Shown here piece after piece: positions 1 through 8,040 of a DNA stretch of 18,125 nt (position 1 is its first letter; the number at the start of each line of letters is the position of its first letter). The DNA is taken from the NCBI GenBank assembly GCA_024196135.1, contig JAMQCK010000663.1:1-18125 (forward strand), read 5' to 3'. Position numbers and translations under genes: made by a program. Source of the DNA: Pleurotus ostreatus/Saccharomyces cerevisiae fusant. Taxonomy: Eukaryota; Opisthokonta. The notes under the pieces are model-generated. The model ran no database searches. It was given only the letters and a program-made list of their open reading frames with translations, and was not told the DNA's origin.

Positions 1-942
1 CTCGATACGAAAGGCGCCTTCGACGCCTTCACAAATGCCTGGTGTCGTCTCGAGCGCCTCACGTTCTACCCTAGGCCCTCGCGCGACAGGGACACAATGC
101 TCAATCTGGAAAACCTCGCCTGCCTCGCCGACCGCTGCCCGCGTCTATCGTATCTGTCGATCCCAATCAACCTCGCAGTGGTGCCGGAGCGCGCCATCTC
201 GACCAGTCCTCCGCTCACAAATAGATCTGTCACCCTCAACCTCGGCCGTCACGAAAATCTGTCTCGCATGTCACGTGCCGACACCGCGGCTATCGCCAAA
301 ACCCTGGCGAGCGTCTTCCCCTACCCGACGCTAGCTTCGGTCACATACGATCTGCACGACGCGGCGCCCCGGCCTTGGCACGACGACTCCGAGGAAAGGC
401 GACTGCCTGCATTGGCCACCTTCGACGATCCTGCGGGCCCGCGTCGTAAGCAATGGTTATCGAAGGAGGATATGCGCCGCATCCTGGGAATTGCGCAGCC
501 GAAAGTTGTGGCGGCGAAGAGCAGGACTGCTCAAAGATCCGCCAAGCCTCCGAGGACCACACCGACCACGAAGACCAAGGCCGCAGCACCTCGCAAGCCC
601 GCCACCACCACAGCCGCTGCGCCTGACGGCAGACCGCAGAGATCGAGTGAAACAGCCGCGAAGCAGTCCGCCGCGGGGAGGACGGCGGACACGCCCGGCG
701 CCAGAGCTGTCGCCCGCGCGCGGAAGCCCGCAGCCCAGCCCCCGACAATCGACCCCGCACGCCCACTGGCCTCGTTCTATGACGCCGGTGGTCATTGTCT
801 TCGCGCGAAGCGGTCTACGCCGCCCGAAGGCCCTGGAAGTCAACCCGCCAAGGAAGGGAAACGCACAAAAACGGGTGCGTCAGCGAAGGAGGCGCGCGAT
901 GGAGCGGCCGGGGAAGGCCTCAAGCGCTCGAAGGCCCGCTAA
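1..942 (+). CDS. F-box-like/LRR family protein, 3' part only (gene 1)
   Basis: Frame 1 is open from the first base to a TAA at 940-942, giving the last 313 residues of a gene that begins upstream of the window. The visible part starts inside the LRR region, with GAFDAFTNAW and then CLADRCPRLSYLSIPIN, both almost identical in gene 2 (2807-5021). It continues through SVFPYPTLASVTYDL, a QWLSKEDMRRILGI motif, a Lys/Ala/Thr/Pro-rich linker (about 490-750) and the tail motif FYDAGGHCLRAKR at 775-813. The F-box-like exon and its intron must lie off the left edge. The role is inferred from the paralogues: a possible substrate-binding subunit of an SCF ubiquitin ligase. The first ATG in this frame (97) lies inside the conserved repeat region, so it is not a real start. 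It is the closest relative of gene 2 and lies in the same orientation. Confidence 0.85.
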   Translation, partial: LDTKGAFDAFTNAWCRLERLTFYPRPSRDRDTMLNLENLACLADRCPRLSYLSIPINLAVVPERAISTSPPLTNRSVTLNLGRHENLSRMSRADTAAIAKTLASVFPYPTLASVTYDLHDAAPRPWHDDSEERRLPALATFDDPAGPRRKQWLSKEDMRRILGIAQPKVVAAKSRTAQRSAKPPRTTPTTKTKAAAPRKPATTTAAAPDGRPQRSSETAAKQSAAGRTADTPGARAVARARKPAAQPPTIDPARPLASFYDAGGHCLRAKRSTPPEGPGSQPAKEGKRTKTGASAKEARDGAAGEGLKRSKAR

Positions 943-1283
943 TGTAGTGGATTCACGCCCTGATTGGATCGTAAAGTCGTATGTTTATCGAATCTGTGTC
1001 TTTGCCGTTATCGAACCGTCTTCGTAAATCACACTGACTTCGCGGGTCCGAATGGCAGATGCGCTCGCGAGAGTGACGAGAGATCCGGCGACGATAGGGA
1101 ACTTCATCTCGGGTGATATGCGATGTTCTGAAGGGCTTGAAGACGTTCAGAAAGCGCTTTCAAAACTCAGAGGAACCGGAGACAGCCAGACTAACGTGCG
1201 GCTGAGTACATCTTCGAGATGGCTTCCTTGGCCGCGATTACCCATGGTTAGACCACATCGCCGTCTGCAGACGTATCAAGAAG

Positions 1284-1445
1284 TTTTACGATTGAAAAAT
1301 GAAAGCGAGAACAAGGAGCGCGGACGTGAGCAAGTACAATGGTCATCAACAAGTTGATCATCAAGTGCCATTGTTCTCACTTGAGGGCCGGCTAGAATGT
1401 GTTGAGCTAGGCTCTCTCGGCCGTCGCGCTCTGTCTCTCTACTTT
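1284..1445 (+). repeat. Diverged interspersed repeat, copy A
   Basis: This stretch aligns by eye with about 10955-11100 in the same order: GAACAAG(G)AGCGC (from 1311; from 10973), TACAATGG (1335; 10988), ACTT(G)AGGGCCGGCT(A)GAATG (1378; 11015) and CTGTCTCT (1431; 11087), with gaps between. A 27-base piece at 1381-1407 also matches 14388-14414 at 23 of 27 positions. No coding potential is shared. It could be an old transposon end or the remains of a duplicated promoter region. Confidence 0.4.
1368..1376 (+). promoter_or_regulatory. CCATTGTTC motif, copy 1
   Basis: First of four exact copies of this 9-mer, all on the plus strand and all in non-coding DNA upstream of genes 2 and 3. This copy lies inside repeat copy A and is partly palindromic with ACAATGG at 1336-1342. 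Function unknown. Confidence 0.3.
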
Positions 1446-2421
1446 CGCGGACGAATCGCCGTCTCTGGGATCGACGCTGCATACATGCACTCGGAAGGGC
1501 GGTTAGAGGCGACCAGTGACCCAATGCTGGCAGGATCGACGTTTCTCGCTAGTGAAGAGCGTGGGTGATCGCCGACAGAGACGGCTCCGTTTGCCGTAGC
1601 TGTATCCGGAGGACCTCTTATCCACCTATGACATGGCCTCAAGCGATTTCTGGTTTACGTGATCTTCTTCGTTTTAGGCGTCTGAGGCCGTTCCGATCGC
1701 AAGGTGCGTCTTCCGTTCGATCTCCTCGCCAGCGTACTGACCTCACTTCGCAGGCAGACTTGAACTATCTTTCAACCATCTTTCAGACCGCGACGACGCC
1801 CCGGCAACCCCACGTCCGGCTCCGTCGCTGCTGTCTCCTCAAACACGAGCAGGGGACGCGTGTCTGATTCTCGAGCAACGCGCCGATCAGAACCTCCTTC
1901 GTGCTGGACGACGTGAGGAGCACCTACTACACGCCTTCCCGCTCTCGTCAATCACCACGCCCAAGGTCAAATGGAAGAGCGTCTTTGGCTCACCATGTTG
2001 ATTTCCCTTCGCGCTGGCTTTCCGCTGCACGGATTGTGAGTTTCACTCGGTTCATGCCGTCCTCATTGCCACCCAGCTATGATCATCCTGTTCGTGCGGC
2101 TCTTGCTCAACTGCGGCAATCTCAAGGGGGACATCAGCTGTGTTCGACAGCGTTCGACAGTGGAGTTCAGCTCGCCAGGCCGAAGGGTGGATCTACCGAG
2201 TCGAGGGCAGCCAAAGCTCTGCGCTTTTGACGTCCGTATATGCTGTATTTCTGTATCGCCCTGCAATCATATCATTCTTCGTCATTGCCTACTGTCTTGA
2301 ACTCTTCCCCGTGTGAGTGCGACTCGAGGGATGGAAAACTTGGGTACGTCGCTATCGAACCCGAGTGTGGCGCCCTATGTGGCACAGCACCGTGCACATC
2401 TAGTGCTCGCACACTCAACGC

Positions 2422-2474
2422 GTAAGTTTCCAATATCTTGCTTCGACGCACATACTGATTTTGTTTTTCTACAG
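2422..2474 (+). other. Candidate spliceosomal intron (53 nt) in the relic region
   Basis: It has a perfect GTAAGT donor, a CTGAT branch-like site, a T-rich tract and a CTACAG acceptor, and the length is normal for this genome. Splicing would join AACGC to GTCATTTTGG and keep one frame open to about 2606. It supports the view that a real gene once ran, or still runs, through 943-2806 on the plus strand. Confidence 0.35.
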
Positions 2475-2674
2475 GTCATTTTGGTCGAAGAATGCCGCGA
2501 AGAAGATAAAGCGTCGTCAAGCACACGACCGCGGCGCAATTGACCCTTCAACATGTACGGTGCCACATATCTATCTCTTTGTGCGCTTTGATATTATTTC
2601 CGGCTGATCTGCGCGACACCGCTTTGTCGAGGACGAAGGGCTGATGGGAACAGTCGTCACAACCCCGTGACTGG

Positions 2675-2683
2675 CCATTGTTC
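2675..2683 (+). promoter_or_regulatory. CCATTGTTC motif, copy 2, upstream of gene 2
   Basis: It lies 132 nt before the gene 2 ATG, inside GTGACTGGCCATTGTTCG. The copy before gene 3 (5391-5405) has the same GTGAC prefix, so the two promoters share an extended element. Confidence 0.35.
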
Positions 2684-2806
2684 GCCACCGTCACGGGCCT
2701 CGTACCCGACGGCGACCATTGACGCAAAACAAAGCAAGGGAAAAGCGTGATCAGTCCTTGTTTTCTCTTGCCTCCTACCATCAAGCACCCAACGAACTTG
2801 CTCGCC

Positions 2807-5021
2807 ATGTCCACCAGCGCCGCCACGCAAGTTGCCGGCGTCTATGGGCTCGCATACCACATCCTCAAATGTGCCCAGCTCGACTACGGGAACTCCAGCT
2901 TGGTGGCCGCCACCACATCTAATCGATTCCTTGGCTCCGTCGCGCTGGACGTTCTATGGGAAACACAGGAGAGCCTCCTGCCGCTGTTCCAAGTCTTGAG
3001 CCATTTATTCGAAGTCGAGTTGGAGGGCCGCGCAGTCTGGGACAGCGATCAAGAGGTGTGGGATGAAGGTGCAGAGCCGGACTATCTACGAGTGAGTCTG
3101 AACTCGAATGCATTCAGCGTGTCATTTACATCGCTTCCAGGCAATGTTCTTGGTGGATCCAGTCACCCCCGCGGACTGGGAGAGACTCCAATCTTACGCG
3201 CGCCGCATCAAGTATATCGAAGACGGGCCGCTTCGTCCATACGAATGGTTCGACGTCCGCCTGGGCCCCCTTGTGACCTTCGAGGGCATATTCAGCGCTG
3301 GAGACGAGAACTCTGTCCTACTCCCCAACATCCGCCGCCTGGACCTCGGCCCGCGCACGACCTCGTTATTCGAGCGGTTCGACTTCTGGCCGGAAGCCGG
3401 CAAGAACGCGCACCTCATCTTGCGTGAACGGGACTCCGAGCCCAAGCCCGTTCCCAGCCTCCGATTCTGCCGCCTCGAACAGCTTCAGATGCTCGGTATC
3501 CTGGCCGACGTCCATCTCGAAATGCTCCCTGCACTGCGTGCGATGCCTGCGCTCGAAGAACTCCATCTCAAGTTCGAACCGGAAACCTCGAACCCCAACT
3601 GCAAGGTGTCGTACGATGGGGATGACGACGAGACGCACGGGCTCATCGGCCGTCGCATCAAGGCGGATCCTGCGCCGGGCTTCCACGCCTTGAAGACGCT
3701 GTGGCTGACGGACGCAGTGTCCATGCACGACTTCACGACTACTCTGAAGAATATGGTCGAAGGCAGTCTTAAGCTCGAACGGCTGCACATACGCGGCTGG
3801 GACATCCACGAGTACGGTCAAAAAGAGGCGTCGAAGGAGTTACACGCCGCCATCCGCACCTGCTGCGACAAGACCGCGCTGACGCATTTGACCGTCGTAC
3901 TGCAGGGATGGCGCTCGGATTCGTCCATATCAGAGATGGTCCAGGACCTACTCGCGTTTCCGAACATCACGCATGCCTGTATCGACTTCGATGGGCATCG
4001 CCATCTCAATGCGAAGGGCGCCTTCGATGCCTTCACGAATGCGTGGCGCCATCTCGAAAGCCTCACGTTCTTCCACCGACCTGCGAAGCGGTGGGTATTC
4101 TACAAGACGATGATCGACCTAGAGGATCTCACCTGCCTCGCCGACCGATGCCCGCGTCTATCATATCTATCGATCCCCATCAATCTCGAAGTGACGCCGA
4201 AGCCCGTCAGCTTAGCTGCTCCCCCGCTCACCTATAGGAGCGTCATCCTCAACCTCGGCTGCCACGAAGATCTCTCCCGCATGTCGCCCAGAGACACCTC
4301 CGCTGTCGCGAGATTCTTGGCGAGCGTCTTCCCCTATCCAACGCTGGCCTCAGTCACGTACGATCTTTACGAACCACGAGTCCATCCTTGGCATATCGAC
4401 CTCGACGATATAGAAGGAGAACTTCCGGCTTTGGCTACCTTCGACGACCCTTCAGCCCCGCGTCGTGAGCAATGGCTGTCTAGGGGAGATCTGCTCCGCA
4501 TTGCGGGGATTTCGCGGCCGCAAACCGGAGCGGCTATCGTAAAACCTGACCAAAAACCCGCAAAGCCTGTGATGACCAAGCAGAACACGAAGACGAAGGT
4601 CGCCGCATCTCGCAAGCCCGCCACTGGCACAGCCAAAGCTGCTGAAATGTCGAACAGCGAGCCGCGGAAATTGAGTGGCACAGGGTCAACTCCCACTACA
4701 AAGCAATCCACCGCGGGGAGGAAGGCAGGCGCGTCTGGCGCTAAAGCTGCCCCCCGTACGCGCAACCCCACTGCCCAGCCCACGGCGGTCGACCCCGCGG
4801 CTCCTCTGGCCTTGTTCTATGACGCCGGTGGTCACCTCCTGCGTGCAAAACGGCCCCTACCGCCCAAAGCCTCACAAAACCAGCTCGCTACAAAACGGCA
4901 GCACCCACAGGCGGCCAAGGTGGGCACGGCAAGTACGGATAGCAAGGCCTCTCGTATACCGAAGGTCAACCGGCGGGAGGAACCAGAGACAAGGTTGAAA
5001 AGCAAGTTGAGGGCGCGCTAG
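2807..5021 (+). CDS. F-box-like/LRR protein with Lys-rich linker and FYDAGGH tail (gene 2)
   Basis: Two exons, 2807-3091 and 3141-5021, give 721 residues. The start MSTSAATQVAG is chosen because gene 3 starts MSASAATQVAG at the same place; an in-frame ATG at 2747 is not supported. Residues about 5-70 form the degenerate F-box-like domain ending in ALDVLWETQESLLPLFQVL. The 49-nt phase-0 intron (GTGAGT...TTCCAG) follows R95. Exon 2 opens with ADWERLQSYARRIKYIED (W108) and irregular LRRs such as FHALKTLWLTD and RCPRLSYLSI. QWLSRGDLLRI (W540) leads into a Lys/Ala/Thr-rich linker and FYDAGGHLLRAKR (654-666). Inferred role: SCF ubiquitin-ligase substrate receptor, possibly nuclear given the basic C terminus. 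An unrelated LRR scaffold remains possible, since the F-box match is weak. It lies head to tail with genes 1 and 3. Confidence 0.9.
3092..3140 (+). other. Intron of gene 2 (49 nt, phase 0)
   Basis: It has a GTGAGT donor and a TTCCAG acceptor. It separates the F-box-like exon from the LRR exon at the same place as in genes 3-6. Splicing joins R95 to the AMFLVDPVTPADWERLQ reading frame. Confidence 0.9.
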
Positions 5022-5186
5022 TCTCACAGGCGGGCGCCAGGAGGTGTAATGGGTGATGGATATGATTCTCGATTTGTACTACTGTATGGTCTAAAGCCTT
5101 GCTGTCCTAATCAAGCACATACCGGTTTTCAGAGATGAAGTCTCGATGTCGCTCCAATGCGGTGGTCGGGAATGTCACGTCAGATT

Positions 5187-5195
5187 CCATTGTTC
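5187..5195 (+). promoter_or_regulatory. CCATTGTTC motif, copy 3
   Basis: Exact copy of the 9-mer, 166 nt downstream of gene 2 and 286 nt before the gene 3 ATG. The flanks (AGATT before, TGGCC after) are not shared with the other copies. Confidence 0.3.
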
Positions 5196-5350
5196 TGGCC
5201 AAATCTACCTCGCATGCGTTCGTATGTCCGATGGCTCACGAGCGCGAACCTCATCTCATAACGTCAGTGAAAAGCGTAACAAGGCGAGCCTCACCTTCTC
5301 TATCAAACATGAAGGAGCGAATTTTGAGGCGTTATAGCGTAAGTGACTTT

Positions 5351-5401
5351 CAATGGGTCGGTCAGGGTCCGGAGTGATGCAATCAACGGCGTGACCCATT
5401 G
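5351..5401. promoter_or_regulatory. Inverted repeat upstream of gene 3
   Basis: CAATGGGTC (5351-5359) and GACCCATTG (5393-5401) are perfect 9-bp inverted copies with 33 nt between them, 80 nt before the gene 3 ATG. The right arm overlaps CCATTGTTC copy 4, so the sites could be two half-sites for a dimeric regulator or a hairpin in the 5' leader. Confidence 0.3.
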
Positions 5402-5404
5402 TTC
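5396..5404 (+). promoter_or_regulatory. CCATTGTTC motif, copy 4, upstream of gene 3
   Basis: It lies 76 nt before the gene 3 ATG, in the context GTGACCCATTGTTCG. It shares the GTGAC prefix with copy 2 before gene 2 and overlaps the right arm of the inverted repeat. Confidence 0.35.
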
Positions 5405-5480
5405 GGTGTCACAGGTATCGCGGCGAGCACGATCAAAGTCTTCTTGTTTCCGCCCACCGCTCGGCAGAGAATATTTCGTC

Positions 5481-7632
5481 ATGTCCGCCAGTGCTGCTAC
5501 CCAGGTCGCAGGCATATACGAACTCGCTTATAACATCTTCAACGCTGTCCTGCTAGAGTCCGGAAACGCAAGTTTGGTGCCTGCCGCCACATCCAATCGC
5601 TACCTCGGCTCTATCGCGCTGGATGTCCTATGGGAGACCCAGCAGAGCCTTCTTCCCCTCTTCCAGGTACTAAGTCGTCTGACAAAAATCGAACTTCAAG
5701 GCCGAAGCGTTTGGAATCCCGATGGACTGCGTTGGGAAGAAGATGAGGTGGACTATCAACGGGTGAGTACGCGGATGTGAATCTTGCATCATGGTTATTG
5801 ACACACATATCTGTCAGGTCATCAGGTTGAAGCGCGGACGTAACTCGGTCAAGCGCACCGATTGGGAACGACTGCAGTTCTACGCGCGACGCATTAAAGT
5901 CATCGACGACCGTGACGTGCCGTTTCGACCGGGGAAAGTCGATGATCTTCACCTTTGCGCAGAGACTGTCACAGGGATATATCGCGCTGGCGCCGGCGCC
6001 GTCCTCCTTCCGAATCTCCTTCGCGCGGACATTGGTCCACGCCTCATCACGCTGTTCGAGTCCTTCAACTTCTGGCCAGATAGAGGCGACGATGGTCATG
6101 CATATCTCGCGCTCCGTGCCTGGAATATGCCGTATGGCCACGATGTCGCCCTCTGTCATCTCGACCAGCTCCAGATGCTTGGTATTCAGATCGACAACAA
6201 CCTCGCAATGCTGCCTCTTCTGCGCGCGATGCCTGTGCTGGAGGAGCTCCATCTCAAGTTCGAACCGGAGGAGACGAATCCCGACAAGAAAATGTGCCAT
6301 GTGAAGGAGGACGATTGGGATGCATGGGGGCTGACAGGTCGCAAGATTCTTGCGGATCCGGAGCCCGGCTTCCACGCGTTGAAGAAGCTCCACCTGACGG
6401 ATGCATGGTGCATCGACGACAACATCACCGCTCTCAAAAACATGGTCGCAGGTCCCATGAAGCTCGAAGGGCTGCATATACTCGGCTGGGAGTCGATCGA
6501 GTCCAAGGAGGAGCCGGCGGTCAAAAGGATGTACTCCTCCATTGGCGCCTTCTGCGATAGGACCGCGCTGACGCACCTTACCGTCGTATTTCAGGCATAC
6601 CAGCACCCTACTCGCACCCAGGAAATCATCAAAGACCTCCTTGTCTTTCCCAACATCACGCACGCCTATCTGCACACTCTTGGCGAATACGTGGACCTGA
6701 ACCTTGCGCTCGATGTGTTCTCCAGGACGTGGCCCCATCTAGAAAGCCTGATTTTCTTCTGCAGGCCAGAATGCACGATATACACTGATGCTGTCGAGCT
6801 AGCTACGCTCGCGTGTCTCGTCGACCGGTGCCCGCGTCTATCCTATTTGTCAGCCCCAGTCTCCTTCTATGCAATCCCAAAACCCGTAGTCCCGTCTACC
6901 ACGTCGCTTCTCAACAGGACAGTGGTTCTGAACTTCGGACGTGGATACGACCTATCCGAGGAACCTCGAGCCGTGGTCAGGGCAGCCGCTAAATTCCTAG
7001 CGAGCATCTTTCCGTACCCGACCCTGACTTCCGTCACCTACGACCTCGAAGTGGAGGATGCGGATGAGGATCATCCTTTGCACTATCCGACTCTCGCGCT
7101 GTACGATGATCCGTCCAGTCCGCTTCGCCGCCAGTGGCTGTCAGCGGAGGACTTCCGCCGCATACTGAGGATCCCAAGGGCGGGGACTGCAAAGGCGACA
7201 AAGGAGGAGCCAGCGGGAAAGCCCGCGCGAGGAAAGCGGAGTAGGAAGGCGAAGACAAGTAGGACTCGGAGGGTCGCCACTGACAAGGCTACGACCAAGG
7301 CCGATAGCGCGTCGCAGGATCCGCCGAGTGCAGACCCGCCAAGCGCCGCGAAGACGTCGATCACAGACGCACGCGCAAACGCAGCTATTCCTGAAGCGTC
7401 GTCCAGCAGATCGAAGATCGCTGCTCAGCCAGTGGCGATGGACCCCACGCTTCAGATCGCCTCGTTCTACGATGCTGGTGGTCATCGCCTTCGTGCGAAG
7501 CGCTCTACACCGTCGGACGACTCGCAAATTCAACTTCCTGCGAAAAGGCGGCGTACCAGCGCTTCTCAGCCCGTCGACGCTGAAGCCACGCGGAAACAGG
7601 CAGGTGACGCGCGTACGAAGGAGACGTCGTAG
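5481..7632 (+). CDS. F-box-like/LRR protein with basic linker and FYDAGGH tail (gene 3)
   Basis: Exons 5481-5762 and 5818-7632 encode 698 residues. The start MSASAATQVAGIYELAY matches gene 2, and the ATG has a purine at -3. The F-box-like domain (about 5-70) ends in ALDVLWETQQSLLPLFQVL. A 55-nt phase-0 intron follows R94. Exon 2 begins with TDWERLQFYARRIKVIDD and continues as irregular LRRs (FHALKKLHLTD, WPHLESLIFF, RCPRLSYLSAP). QWLSAEDFRRIL (W534) is followed by a Lys/Arg/Ala/Ser-rich linker (about 545-640), FYDAGGHRLRAKR (644-656) and PAKRRR (668-673). The two basic clusters look like a bipartite nuclear signal. Proposed role, by family: substrate receptor of an SCF ligase, possibly nuclear. 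It converges on gene 4 across 408 bp. The linker differs strongly from gene 2, but the tail motif does not. Confidence 0.9.
5763..5817 (+). other. Intron of gene 3 (55 nt, phase 0)
   Basis: It has a GTGAGT donor, a TTGAC branch-like site and a CTGTCAG acceptor. The position and phase match gene 2. Splicing joins R94 to V95 at the start of VIRLKRGRN. Confidence 0.88.
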
Positions 7633-8040
7633 ACCAGAGATCAGCGTCCCCTCAGGCGCTGCTCTGACGATGTGCTCAGGTGAAGGGATCCAGGTTGGAA
7701 TGTGCTGATGTACTCGTGTATGTACTATGCGCATGCGACGTAAATTCGAATGCACCTGGACCCGTGAATTATACTGTACAGCTAACGAGGTACTGTTGTA
7801 AAGTGGGCCCCGAATCGCCACTGGTAAGGGGCCTTTCGCCAATGTTGACCTTTCTTCTGCTGAGTAATAGAAAATAAGCGCCGCACAAACATGGCGCATC
7901 AGGGGCGATGTACAGAAAACTGACGCCTATTCATGTTCACGCCACCCTTTCAACCTCCCCCGATTAAATGCAACAATCAGACGCGCCCAAAACATTTCCG
8001 GGCCCCTAGATACCGTATAGTGTCATGTACGAGTAGGTAA
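7633..8040. other. Convergent intergenic region between genes 3 and 4
   Basis: These 408 bases hold the 3' ends of both genes. No protein-like ORF, repeat or RNA gene is evident. A weak AATAAG lies at 7873-7878, on the gene 3 strand but far from its stop. A search of the gene 4 side found no trace of the FYDAGGH tail that gene 4 lacks. Confidence 0.6.

Larger units (their letters stand above)
1052..2582 (+). pseudogene. Possible decayed gene with a C-terminal membrane-like segment
   Basis: I do not recognise a family with confidence. Protein-like text runs in one direction but changes frame. ATG 1052 opens MADALARVTRDPATI and then GLEDVQKALSKL. After an interval containing repeat copy A, a frame from about 1901 gives LDDVRSTYYTPSRSRQ and RIVSFTRFMPSSLPPSYDH (to about 2110). 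From about 2125 a second frame gives SAVFDSVRQW, EGWIYRVEGSQ and a hydrophobic stretch (about 2212-2310, AVFLYRPAIISFFVIAYCL) that could be a membrane helix. A textbook intron (2422-2474) then leads to a basic piece, SFWSKNAAKKIKRRQ, ending near 2606. The frame change near 2075-2125 has no splice sites that would explain it, so a frameshifted relic fits better than an intact gene. Chance cannot be excluded. Confidence 0.3.
943..2806. other. Intergenic region between genes 1 and 2, with relic coding sequence and repeat copy A
   Basis: No intact long gene is visible in these 1.86 kb. There are short open stretches in several frames that look like a decayed gene (1052-2582, listed separately), a copy of the diverged interspersed repeat (about 1284-1445), and two copies of CCATTGTTC (1368 and 2675). 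The last 120 bases before gene 2 are pyrimidine-rich in places and show no clear TATA box. I see no AATAAA just downstream of gene 1. Confidence 0.6.
5022..5480. other. Intergenic region between genes 2 and 3
   Basis: These 459 bases must hold the gene 2 terminator and the gene 3 promoter. No ORF here resembles a protein. The visible signals are two CCATTGTTC copies (5187 and 5396) and a 9-bp inverted repeat (5351-5401). There is no canonical AATAAA and no clear TATA box. Confidence 0.6.

Noticed and set aside
491..1027. 178-residue plus-strand open frame overlapping gene 1
   Set aside because: It is an out-of-frame reading of the Lys/Pro-rich linker; the gene 1 frame carries the conserved tail.
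2747..2806. Upstream in-frame ATG of gene 2
   Set aside because: The extra 20 residues have no counterpart in gene 3, whose start aligns with ATG 2807.
5611..6738. 375-residue open frame on the minus strand
   Set aside because: It is antisense to gene 3, runs across its intron, and has no family motif; the plus strand shows the conserved family protein.
7141..7899. 252-residue minus-strand open frame
   Set aside because: It overlaps the low-complexity linker and tail of gene 3 on the other strand; the Arg/Ser-rich product is typical of antisense of a GC-rich gene.
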